Assembly (NCBI RefSeq): GCF_000510645.1
Contig: NZ_KI783301.1
Span: 40,001-104,000, forward strand
Direction: 5' to 3'
Length of the DNA stretch: 64,000 bases
Source of the DNA: Thermicanus aegyptius DSM 12793
GTDB lineage: Bacteria; Bacillota; Bacilli; Thermicanales; Thermicanaceae
The position numbers and the translations under genes were made by a program. Each line of letters begins with the position of its first letter. Positions within the stretch are counted from its first letter, which is position 1. The notes under the pieces were generated by a model, which was not told the origin of the DNA, ran no database searches, and worked only from the letters and a program-made list of their open reading frames with translations. This document shows positions 25,352 to 33,217 of the stretch, piece after piece.

Positions 25352-26185
25352 ATGGTAAGCACATTGTCAAAAAATGTATTGCGACACATCCTGCTCTTTC
25401 TTTTATCCTTCTTCATTGCCTTTCCATTTTTGTGGATGGTAAGTAGTGCGATCAAAACGAAGGAGGAGATATGGCATTTTCCTCCCACATGGTGGCCGAA
25501 GGTTCCTCAATGGCATAATTTCATCGAAGCATGGAATTCCGCTCCTTTTGGATTATACATCTTTAACAGTACTTTTACCGCGCTCATAATTGTATGTTTA
25601 CAGGTAGTCAATTCCTCCATGATGGCTTATGCCTTGACGCAATTGAAATTTAAGGGGAAAGAGGTTCTCTTCTTTAGCATTCTCGTCACCTATATGTTGC
25701 CGGTAGCCGCCACCTATGTACCCAGCTATATCCTTCTTGCCCATCTGGGCATGTTGGATTCCTATCAAGGAATTATTGTATCAAATGCCGTTAGCGTCTT
25801 TGGCATCTTTCTCATCAGGCAGGCATTCATGCAAATCTCGAAGGAGGTGATCGAAGCGGCCAAACTGGACGGGGCCGGGCACTGGACGCTTTTATGGAGA
25901 ATTATGTTCCCATTAGGAAAATCAACCATAATCACGTTTGCATTCATCAGTTTTGTTCAGATGTATAACAACTACTTATGGCCATCCCTGATTCTGAGCA
26001 GCCAGGAGAAATTTTTAATTACGATCGGACTACGGCAATTTTTTATTGAGGATGGCGCCTATGGGATTAAATGGCCCCTCGTGATGGCCGCAAGCACATT
26101 TGCCATTTTTCCTTTATTGGTACTATTCTTCGTCGCGGAAAAGTGGTTCATCAAGGGGATAGGGGATCGGGGTGTGAAAGGCTAA
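25352..26185 (+). CDS. ABC permease, UgpE type
   Basis: 277 aa. ATG 25352 follows AAGGAGG at about 10 nt. A longer frame from 25304 has no ribosome binding site. It has six transmembrane segments and an EAA loop (SKEVIEAAKLDGAGHWTLLW). It forms the membrane channel with the gene before it. The gap of 90 nt between the two permease genes contains nothing else recognised. Confidence 0.88.
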   Translation: MVSTLSKNVLRHILLFLLSFFIAFPFLWMVSSAIKTKEEIWHFPPTWWPKVPQWHNFIEAWNSAPFGLYIFNSTFTALIIVCLQVVNSSMMAYALTQLKFKGKEVLFFSILVTYMLPVAATYVPSYILLAHLGMLDSYQGIIVSNAVSVFGIFLIRQAFMQISKEVIEAAKLDGAGHWTLLWRIMFPLGKSTIITFAFISFVQMYNNYLWPSLILSSQEKFLITIGLRQFFIEDGAYGIKWPLVMAASTFAIFPLLVLFFVAEKWFIKGIGDRGVKG

Positions 26186-26280
26186 AAATGAGGGTTGGTC
26201 ACATGTTCAATGGGCAAACGAATTCCGAGTGGTATTTGATGGGGATTAAGAAGTGAGGATATTAAGGAGGTTTTAACGAG

Positions 26281-27651
26281 ATGAAGAAAATGATTTTGTC
26301 TATGCTGACCCTTGCGTTGGTTCTCTCTATTTTGGTTGGATGTGGTTCCAATGTTCAGACGAGTAGTTCTCAAAACATCCAAGGAGACTCATCGAATCGT
26401 AACGCACCCGCCCAATCCAACACCTCAACCAATGCCACCGTATCCGAAAAACCTGTAGAAATTGAGTTTTGGTACGGTTTGGGAGGGAAATTGGGAGAGA
26501 ATGTGGAGAAATTTATTCAGGAATTTAACGCCATGCAGAATGAAGTGAAAGTAAAGGGAGTTGCCCAAGGGAATTACACCGAGACCTACCAAAAACTGCA
26601 AGCCGGCATTGCCTCGAGAAAGGTTCCGGCGGCGGTTCTTTTAGATGCGAGCACAATACATGCCCTGGCCAATAAACAGGTGCTCGCATCCATGGATTCA
26701 TTGATCAACGCGGATCAAAACTTTCATCCGGAAGATTTTGTTCACGCATTCTACAGTTTAGGAACGATCAATGGGTCGCAATATGCGTTACCGATTTACG
26801 GAACGACACAGGTTCTCTATTACCGGAAAGATTTCTTCGAGAAGGAAGGGATTTCTCCCGATGTGTTAAATACCTGGGAGTCCCTGAGCAAGGCGGCGGC
26901 CCAATTAACCAAGAAGAATGGGAATGAAGTTCAACGTTATGGCTGGGAGCCGATGTGGGGCAGTGGAAACTTAATTGATGCCGCCTTAAGCAACGGCGCA
27001 AAATTCGTAAGCGACGACGGAAAGAAGGTGCTCATCGATTCCCCCGAGTGGGTGGAGGCATGGGAATTTTTCCGCAAAGCGATTCATGAGGATAAAATCA
27101 TGCGGATTCATTACGGTGGACAAGGCTGGGAGTACTGGTACAAGACCATTGATGATGTGATGCAGGGAAGGGCCGCAGGATATACCGGTTCCAGCGGGGA
27201 TCAGGGAGATCTTGATTTCTCCATCATTGCCGCCCATACGCAGCCCGGTTGGGAGGGGAAGCCGGCCAAACCCATTGCAGGAGCTTTAATGGTAAGCATC
27301 CCGGCTCTTGCTTCTCCTGAAGAGCAGGCAGCCGCATTTCAATGGATCAAATTCTTTACCAGTCCGGAGAAGACGGCGGAGTGGTCCATGAATACCGGAT
27401 ACATCGCCGTTCGCAAATCGGCTCGTGAAGTAGAAGCTTATAAGAAATTTGCAGAAGAGCATCCCCAGATCCTCGTTCCTCTCAAACAGGCGGAAACCGC
27501 AAGCCCACTCTTTACTGATCCCACCGGTGGAAAGATTACGGATGCTCTCTCCAAAGCGGCGGATCGGGTGGAAATTGAAGGTGTGCCTGCCGCCGATGCC
27601 TTACGGGCCGCAAAAGAAGAAGCGCAAAAAGCATTGGATCAAGTGAAGTGA
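26281..27651 (+). CDS. Solute-binding lipoprotein, UgpB-like
   Basis: 456 aa. ATG follows AAGGAGG. A lipoprotein signal ends in the lipobox LSILVGCGS, and a Ser/Asn/Thr-rich linker follows. The family 1 binding domain begins VEIEFWYGLGGKLGENVEKF and contains ALPIYGTTQVLYYRKDFF and PIAGALMVSIPALASPEEQ, as in glycerol-3-phosphate-type binding proteins. It is anchored outside the membrane and delivers solute to the two permeases. Its stop overlaps a possible GTG of the next gene, but the ATG at 27666 is the better start there. Confidence 0.9.
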   Translation: MKKMILSMLTLALVLSILVGCGSNVQTSSSQNIQGDSSNRNAPAQSNTSTNATVSEKPVEIEFWYGLGGKLGENVEKFIQEFNAMQNEVKVKGVAQGNYTETYQKLQAGIASRKVPAAVLLDASTIHALANKQVLASMDSLINADQNFHPEDFVHAFYSLGTINGSQYALPIYGTTQVLYYRKDFFEKEGISPDVLNTWESLSKAAAQLTKKNGNEVQRYGWEPMWGSGNLIDAALSNGAKFVSDDGKKVLIDSPEWVEAWEFFRKAIHEDKIMRIHYGGQGWEYWYKTIDDVMQGRAAGYTGSSGDQGDLDFSIIAAHTQPGWEGKPAKPIAGALMVSIPALASPEEQAAAFQWIKFFTSPEKTAEWSMNTGYIAVRKSAREVEAYKKFAEEHPQILVPLKQAETASPLFTDPTGGKITDALSKAADRVEIEGVPAADALRAAKEEAQKALDQVK

Positions 27652-27665
27652 GGCGGAGATTCTTC

Positions 27666-29171
27666 ATGGTTCATGAGATTTTTCATCAGCAAATTGGCGG
27701 TAGTCAGCTACCGCCCGTGTATACCCATTCGTTTCGGTTGGACGAGAAGGTAGATTGGCTCTCTTTCCAAGTCTCTCTCTTCCGGAAATGTTGGTTTGGG
27801 TTTTATGTGTGGGATCCTGACAGAGTTTTGCGCGTGCAATACCTGTATGGGCAAGCTCCCCCCATCCTTCTCCTTCACAGAGAACCGGAGAAATCAAGCG
27901 GTTTAACGTTATCCGGTGACCTTCCCTTGGGGGAATGGAAAATCGAAGTGACCGGTGTAGATACCCCGTTAAGCGAAGGTTCTCATCATCCCATTGAGTA
28001 TCGAATCGAAATGAAGGGTGGCAGGGGAGAGCCTGAAGGGGGGCTCTCCATCCTTCCCCAGGGGTCACAGGTATGGGCGACAAAGGAGAAACAGAAGAAT
28101 GGATTTGAACTTTTTGATTATCCATGGGAGCGGGAGATCGATAGCGATGAACGATGGTATAAAGGAGATTTTCACACCCATACCCGGTTTTCCGATGGGA
28201 AAATGAGTCCCAGAGAGGGGATGGATCAGGCGCTTAAAATGGGTTTAGACTTCTTTGTCGCGACGGATCACCATGTAGTCCCGACAGGCTGGATTGAAGA
28301 TAAGGTGCTGGTTATTCCAGGAATCGAAGTCACTTCGACGAAGGGGCATTTTAATGCCTTGGGCATTCGCAAGTGGTTGGATTACCGTATTACTTCCCCT
28401 GATGGAGGGATGGAAAAGGAAGAAGGAATGATGAGGCTTCTGCGGGAGACGAGGGAAAATGGAGGACTCACATCGATTAACCATCCCCGGTTGGAACCAT
28501 GGCATTGGCAATTTCGGGATACCCCATTGGAACTGATCGACACCATCGAGATCTGGAACGATCCCACCTACCCCTTCAACCCGCAAGCAACGGAAGAAGC
28601 GCTAAAGCTATGGAATCTTTTATGGAACGAGGGCTATCGGATCTGGGGGATTGGCGGGTCTGATTCCCATCTAAGGCCCGATGAAAGCTATACGGAAGGG
28701 GGAGAACCTTCCCTGATCGGGGATCCGGGAACCTACGTCTTTGCGGATGGGTTATCGGCTTCTAAAATCCTGGATGCCGTGAGGAAGGGAAGAGTCTACG
28801 TGTCGAGAGGCCCGCTCATGGACGTTTTTGTACAGATTGGCGAGAAGATCTTTCCCCTTGGCAGTGATATAACGGAGGGGCTAAACCGTTCGGAACAGGG
28901 CCGATTTACCTATGGGGTTCAACTTTCTTATTCTAGTTATCCCGTTATACTCCGGTGGGTTGTAAATGGGGAAGAGGTGTTTCACCAGGCGGTTACCGGC
29001 GATGGACTCTACCGGCAGAGTTTTGAATGGGGGGAGCGCGGGTACGATTGGATGAGGGTGGAGGTACGGGATGAGGAGGGAAGACTTCTCGCCTTTACCA
29101 ATCCGATCTATCACGGAGAAAGGAAACCGCAGATTTTTACATGGGGAGAATTGCTAGAAAGGGCTAGGTAA
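27666..29171 (+). CDS. PHP-domain metallohydrolase (CehA/McbA type phosphoesterase)
   Basis: 501 aa from ATG 27666 (GGAG 9 nt upstream). An N-terminal beta-sandwich region (about 1-160) precedes a PHP domain. Its metal-binding motifs are KGDFHTHTRFSDG, VATDHHVVPTG, GIEVTS, INHPRLEP and GGSDSHLRP, with the histidines and aspartates of a trinuclear site. PHP enzymes hydrolyse phosphoesters. With a Ugp-like importer in front and a HAD phosphatase behind, it probably breaks an imported phosphodiester to a monoester. No signal peptide, so it acts in the cytoplasm. Confidence 0.87.
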   Translation: MVHEIFHQQIGGSQLPPVYTHSFRLDEKVDWLSFQVSLFRKCWFGFYVWDPDRVLRVQYLYGQAPPILLLHREPEKSSGLTLSGDLPLGEWKIEVTGVDTPLSEGSHHPIEYRIEMKGGRGEPEGGLSILPQGSQVWATKEKQKNGFELFDYPWEREIDSDERWYKGDFHTHTRFSDGKMSPREGMDQALKMGLDFFVATDHHVVPTGWIEDKVLVIPGIEVTSTKGHFNALGIRKWLDYRITSPDGGMEKEEGMMRLLRETRENGGLTSINHPRLEPWHWQFRDTPLELIDTIEIWNDPTYPFNPQATEEALKLWNLLWNEGYRIWGIGGSDSHLRPDESYTEGGEPSLIGDPGTYVFADGLSASKILDAVRKGRVYVSRGPLMDVFVQIGEKIFPLGSDITEGLNRSEQGRFTYGVQLSYSSYPVILRWVVNGEEVFHQAVTGDGLYRQSFEWGERGYDWMRVEVRDEEGRLLAFTNPIYHGERKPQIFTWGELLERAR

Positions 29172-29175
29172 TCAC

Positions 29176-29925
29176 TTGAGAGAGATCAGAGGAATCTTAT
29201 TCGATAAGGACGGCACGCTATTAAACTTTCACACCTTTTGGCCGCCGATTGTGCTAGAGGTAATCGACAGGCTTTTGGAACGAATCGGGGCTCAAAAGAA
29301 TGAAGGACTTAAGGAAGAATTGTTGAAAAGGATCGGATATGTGAACCACCAGATAGAGGAGTATGGAATTTTAGCCTCCGGCACAACAAAAGACTTGGCC
29401 GTAGCCTTCCAGAATGTCCTCGGCAACCGATCTGTTTTCCAGAGTCATTTAACTTTAGAAGATTGGCTCTCTGAGCAATTGAGAAGGTTGACACGTCAAA
29501 ATCTGCACCGAATCAGACCAACCGCATCTTTTTCTAACCTGTTTCAACGTCTTAAAGGGGAAAAAATGCGCGTCGGCCTTTCCACCGCGGACGATTACGT
29601 GGCGACGATCTTAAGTTTAAAGCAATTAGGGATTTATTCCTTCTTTGACTTTATCGGCACCTCTGATCGGTATAAAGGCAAGCCGGATCCGGAAATGTTT
29701 TCCGCTTTCTGTGAAAAATTAGGATTAGCTGCTTCCGAAGTAGCTGTGGTAGGGGATACCGTGACGGATCTGTTGTTTGCCAGGAATGGCGGAGCCGGGC
29801 TGGTGATCGGCGTCTTATCCGGGGTTGGGAACAAAGAAGTTTTAGAGAAAGAGGCCGATTTTCTTCTCCCTTCCGTCTCCGGTTTAATCAGAGCGGATGG
29901 GCGTTTCATCTGGGACGGTGTATGA
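29176..29925 (+). CDS. HAD-superfamily phosphatase
   Basis: 249 aa from TTG 29176, 5 bp after the PHP gene's stop. The ribosome binding site is poor, suggesting coupling. HAD motif I is FDKDGTLL, motif II is VGLSTAD, motif III uses the Lys in RYKGKPDPEMF and motif IV is VVGDTVTDLLFARNGG. The cap domain is helical, like phosphoglycolate-type phosphatases. It likely removes phosphate from the product of the upstream PHP enzyme. It is the last gene of the Ugp-like operon. Confidence 0.88.
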   Translation: MREIRGILFDKDGTLLNFHTFWPPIVLEVIDRLLERIGAQKNEGLKEELLKRIGYVNHQIEEYGILASGTTKDLAVAFQNVLGNRSVFQSHLTLEDWLSEQLRRLTRQNLHRIRPTASFSNLFQRLKGEKMRVGLSTADDYVATILSLKQLGIYSFFDFIGTSDRYKGKPDPEMFSAFCEKLGLAASEVAVVGDTVTDLLFARNGGAGLVIGVLSGVGNKEVLEKEADFLLPSVSGLIRADGRFIWDGV

Positions 29926-30056
29926 ATTGTCCAATAAAGCAGTTCATCTTTTATTGACGATGGAAAGATCATCCTTAATAATGAATATATTCCTTCACTT
30001 TCAACACGAGAGGGATGATTCAGCTCAGTTTTAATACAAAAGGGAGAGAGTGTACG

Positions 30057-30434
30057 ATGAAAAAACTGATTTCCATCGTCGTGATAGGGTTGGTATGGCT
30101 GTTGCCCGGCTGTGGAGGGAACCCATTGCTTCAACCTGATTCGCCGACGAACACCTCTTTGCTTGTGATGCAAGCGGTGAGGACCAATGACTTCATGTCA
30201 TACCGGTCCCTTTTTAGTGAAAGGCGCAAGGAGTACGCCTCCCGCGAAACGTTTGACCGGTTGAGAGGGATGTATGGTGGCGGTGCGGAATTTTCCCATT
30301 ATGAGCTCGTCACCCTTGCTAGCGGGGAGATGGCTTTGGTTCGCCTCACGCCGAAAAATAACGCAGGAAGAGTGGAGGTCGAGGATGTGATCATCGTTCC
30401 GGAGGAAATGAGAAAACTGTTCCGTTTGGAATAA
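30057..30434 (+). CDS. Small lipoprotein of unknown function
   Basis: 125 aa from ATG 30057 (GGGAGAG upstream). It has a short lipoprotein signal with the lipobox WLLPGCGG. The mature part looks like a small alpha+beta domain (VMQAVRTNDFMSYRSLF, FSHYELVTLASGEMALVRLTP) similar in size to NTF2-like folds, but I cannot assign a family. It is monocistronic between the Ugp-like operon and a convergent redox gene. Confidence 0.75.
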   Translation: MKKLISIVVIGLVWLLPGCGGNPLLQPDSPTNTSLLVMQAVRTNDFMSYRSLFSERRKEYASRETFDRLRGMYGGGAEFSHYELVTLASGEMALVRLTPKNNAGRVEVEDVIIVPEEMRKLFRLE

Positions 30435-30476
30435 GGGGTACTCAAGCGAAAGAAAGCATCGGCGGCAGTTAAGCAC

Positions 30477-30520
30477 TTATCCACAGAATGTGCATAACGA
30501 GTTGTGGATTTTGTGGATAA
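30477..30520. promoter_or_regulatory. Cluster of four DnaA-box-like sites
   Basis: TTATCCACA (30477-30485) is a perfect DnaA box. TGTGCATAA (30489-30497), TGTGGATTT (30503-30511) and TGTGGATAA (30512-30520) are inverted boxes, the last one perfect. They are packed into 44 bp in a convergent intergenic gap. A CCGCTTAAAAGCGG palindrome follows near 30540-30553. Confidence 0.6.
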
Positions 30521-30569
30521 TGGTTCTTTTTGAGGCGAGCCGCTTAAAAGCGGATAGGATGTATCCGGC

Positions 30570-31622
30570 TTAGCGATGAGAATAAGAGTGCAGAATCCCT
30601 CTCCCTTCTAGGAACCTTGTGCCGGGCGCATCCTCCAATGAAATGCATCGATCCCAACATACCTCTTCACAAAGTTTGCAGGCGAGGCAACGGAAAGGGG
30701 TTAGGTAGACCAGGGTTTCCTCTTCCGTCTCTACCTGTTCCAAAGCCTGAGTGGGGCAGAGAAGAGAACAAGCGTGGCAAGGTTCGCACGTTTCGCGGAT
30801 CATGGGGAGCTGGACGGAAATCTTTTGGGCCACCTCCTCATCCTCGTGAAGGATTTGGAGGAGGAAAGCTCTTCGTTCTCCATATGGCCGGTCATCTTTG
30901 CTGAAAAGGGTTTGGTGGAGTCCGGTTTCTTCTTTTATCATCGGCAATAGATTAGGAGATTTCATCCATTCTTTTATTGCTTCCTTCGGAGTCTCTTTGA
31001 TTTCGTGGAAGAAGGAGGTGAGGAATTGGCGCCGGCCGAGGTCCAGTGCTTTTTTCTCTTCCTTTTTATTCCTCTCTTTTATGGGAGGGGAGAGGAGAAT
31101 GGGGACCTCTCTCCCCATAATCTCTTCTGCTCTATTCATCCTTTCTTTCCAGATTTGTTCACCCTCAGGCGTTGGGCATGTTGTGCAAGTACCTGGAGGC
31201 AGATAGATGGAGAGGGACGGGAAGCTCTTCATGAGTCCGACCCATATCTCCCAGGAGAGGAGGGCGAGGCAGGGGAGCCGGATAACCGGGAGGGAATGAG
31301 GGAGGACCGGCGAGCGGGAGCAGGCCAGTATAAATCCTCCCTCTTCCTGTACGGCCTCCTTAGCCAAGTCGATGATTTCCCGAAGGGAGGGGTGTTTCCA
31401 TGTCAGAGCTTCGGTGGGACAGACGGCGGCGCATAAACTGCAGACCAAGCAGTCGGTTATATGAATCTCCCCATCGGATATTGAGATTCCCTGGGTGGGA
31501 CAAACCTCCTGACAGGCGTGGCATGAACTGTTGTCGGAACGCACCCGGGCGCAGCGCTTCGGATCAATGGAAAGAGGCGACAATTTTTGTTCCAAAAGAC
31601 TCAACCACCCTAGCCCAAACAT
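30570..31622 (-). CDS. Four-cluster ferredoxin-like protein of the Mo-oxidoreductase region
   Basis: 350 aa from ATG 31622 (GGAGGAAAG upstream). An N-terminal pair of Fe-S motifs (SCHACQEVCP and CLVCSLCAAVCP) and a C-terminal pair (CEPCHACSLLCP and CLACKLCEEVC) bracket a central region of about 200 residues. That region holds a PPGTCTTCPTPEGEQIW segment, so four [4Fe-4S] clusters plus extra cysteines are expected. No signal peptide or membrane helix, so it acts in the cytoplasm. It sits after the DMSO-reductase-like operon and may pass electrons to it or help assemble it. The arrangement is not a standard family that I can name. Confidence 0.8.
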   Translation of the reverse strand: MFGLGWLSLLEQKLSPLSIDPKRCARVRSDNSSCHACQEVCPTQGISISDGEIHITDCLVCSLCAAVCPTEALTWKHPSLREIIDLAKEAVQEEGGFILACSRSPVLPHSLPVIRLPCLALLSWEIWVGLMKSFPSLSIYLPPGTCTTCPTPEGEQIWKERMNRAEEIMGREVPILLSPPIKERNKKEEKKALDLGRRQFLTSFFHEIKETPKEAIKEWMKSPNLLPMIKEETGLHQTLFSKDDRPYGERRAFLLQILHEDEEVAQKISVQLPMIRETCEPCHACSLLCPTQALEQVETEEETLVYLTPFRCLACKLCEEVCWDRCISLEDAPGTRFLEGRGILHSYSHR

Positions 31623-31682
31623 CTTTCTTCCTCCTTTCTTCACCGGGAAGGATTAAAGACGAGCAGATCTCACCGCTCGGGG

Positions 31683-31780
31683 GTTCGCTTCGACACGAAT
31701 TGTGTCGGCATTCAGCTCTGACCATTTTCCATCCTCGACGCCCATATAAGTTCGCTTCGATACGATTGTTGTCGGCATTC
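31683..31780. repeat. Pair of 31-bp direct repeats, each with an internal palindrome
   Basis: Copies at 31683-31713 and 31750-31780 match at 27 of 31 positions (both start GTTCGCTTCGA and end GTCGGCATTC). Copy 1 contains the inverted repeat CGACAC-GAATT-GTGTCG. They lie 67 bp apart, directly upstream of the ferredoxin-like gene and downstream of the anchor gene. Confidence 0.7.
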
Positions 31781-31820
31781 CCGGTCTTCTAGCCTGTTTT
31801 CCGGTGAATTTGGTAAAATC

Positions 31821-32624
31821 TTACAAGTGAATTGCCGTTTCATAGAAAAGGATTCGCCCCATAACCTCACTGATCAGGAGAAGGGTAAAGGGAAGGCCCA
31901 TTGCGACCAGGGAGCCTCTCTTCATTACGTTCACCCGGATGAGCAGGAGATAGGCAAGGATAAAGGTAAGTCCCCGAATCCAGAAGAAGGGGTCATTCAG
32001 CATCAGATGGGCGGCTAGGTTTGCTTCCGGGAGTCCGGCAAGAAGGGCGGTTACATAAAGGACGAAGAGGAGAAAGGCAAGGGTCATCCCTCTGAGCACC
32101 AGGGATGAGAAGGAAACCTTTGGTTCCCGGCGCCAAGTCAGAAATACGCCTGCCGTAAAGGGTCCCAACATGAAAGCTGTGAGAAAGAAGGAGAGGGTCG
32201 GAAAGGCGTTGTTCCAGGCCGGAACGGCCGGGATGGTGTAAATCATGGCCGAGGAGATGAGGGTCGCCACGCCGAAAAATGCGGAAAGAATGCCGGACCA
32301 TCTCCTCAAGATCCTTCTTTCCCACCGCCAGGCGAAGGTGTAAAGGAGAACAAACAGGATGAAAAGTGCGAAAAAGGTGACTTCCCGGCTGAGCCAGGAT
32401 TCTCTAAAGTTCGCCAATGCCCGATAAGCTTCAAAGGGATGGCCCAGATGGAAGAGGGAGGCGAGCACAGCCGCCATTGAGATTCCGGCAAAGATGCCGT
32501 TGAGCAGGAACCCGGTTTTTAGGGAGGGGCTTTTCCCTTTCAAATCGAGTATCCACAGCGTGATAAATCCCCCGATGGCGATTTGTGAGAGGATGGTGAA
32601 TAGGACAAGGGGCATTTCATTCAT
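31821..32624 (-). CDS. DmsC-type membrane anchor subunit
   Basis: 267-aa protein with eight predicted membrane helices, matching the DMSO reductase anchor family (MPLVLFTILSQIAIGGFITLW, SLFHLGHPFEAYRAL, TIPAVPAWNN). It should hold the catalytic complex in the membrane and oxidise menaquinol. Its ATG overlaps the stop of the Fe-S subunit by 8 nt, so the pair is translationally coupled. The short length compared with NrfD/PsrC anchors supports DmsC. Confidence 0.87.
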   Translation of the reverse strand: MNEMPLVLFTILSQIAIGGFITLWILDLKGKSPSLKTGFLLNGIFAGISMAAVLASLFHLGHPFEAYRALANFRESWLSREVTFFALFILFVLLYTFAWRWERRILRRWSGILSAFFGVATLISSAMIYTIPAVPAWNNAFPTLSFFLTAFMLGPFTAGVFLTWRREPKVSFSSLVLRGMTLAFLLFVLYVTALLAGLPEANLAAHLMLNDPFFWIRGLTFILAYLLLIRVNVMKRGSLVAMGLPFTLLLISEVMGRILFYETAIHL

Positions 32625-33204
32625 GATTTAACCCTCCTTGGAAATTGGATTGTAGGAATTGCAACCCGGTCTTCGGCAGGACGAAACGGGTGCTGGGGTG
32701 GGTGATGGACGGATCGGCATATCCGGGAACCCGATCCACCAGATCCCCCCTATTTTCCTTCTCCATATCTACGATCTCGATGGCTTCCATGGGGCATTTC
32801 AAAACACAGATGGGCAGTTCCCCTTTGTCTAGTCGCTCGAAGCAGAGACTGCACTTATCCGCCTTCTTCTTCACAGGATCGAACTGGGGCACACCGTAGG
32901 GACATGCTTTTATACACATCTTGCAGCCGATGCAGCGGTCCTGATGGTGGACGACGATGCCGTCTTCTCTTTTGGAGTAAGCGCCCACAGGACATGCCTT
33001 TTTACAAGCGGGGTCATCGCAGTGATTGCAGGCGGTGGAGAGGTAGGCACGCGTAGGTGCGCCGGTAATGGTTTCGGGCATTTCTTTAACCCTTCTCCGT
33101 ACCATGCCCGGCTGAAGCCGGTAATAGCTCTTACAGGCGAGGGTACAGGCACTGCAGCCAATACAACGATCCATGTGGATGACAAATGCATACCGTTTAC
33201 CCAT
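32617..33204 (-). CDS. DmsB-type 4x[4Fe-4S] electron-transfer subunit
   Basis: 195 aa from ATG 33204 (AAGGAGGAAGAG upstream). Four ferredoxin-type cysteine motifs are visible: CIGCSACTLACK, CNHCDDPACKKACP, CIGCKMCIKACP and CSLCFERLDKGELPICVLKCP. It transfers electrons from the membrane anchor to the molybdenum subunit. There is no signal of its own, so it should be exported by the Tat pathway together with the catalytic subunit. It follows the catalytic gene by 13 nt. Confidence 0.9.
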   Translation of the reverse strand: MGKRYAFVIHMDRCIGCSACTLACKSYYRLQPGMVRRRVKEMPETITGAPTRAYLSTACNHCDDPACKKACPVGAYSKREDGIVVHHQDRCIGCKMCIKACPYGVPQFDPVKKKADKCSLCFERLDKGELPICVLKCPMEAIEIVDMEKENRGDLVDRVPGYADPSITHPSTRFVLPKTGLQFLQSNFQGGLNHE

Positions 33205-33217
33205 TTTCTCTTCCTCC

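Noticed and set aside
30477-30520. Chromosomal or plasmid replication origin
   Set aside because: No dnaA, dnaN, rep or gyrase genes, and no long AT-rich unwinding element beside the boxes.
30898-31436. Plus-strand ORFs opposite the ferredoxin-like gene
   Set aside because: They are antisense shadows of a gene with clear Fe-S motifs and have low-complexity composition.
31683-31780. CRISPR array
   Set aside because: Only two imperfect copies, no further units at regular spacing and no cas genes.
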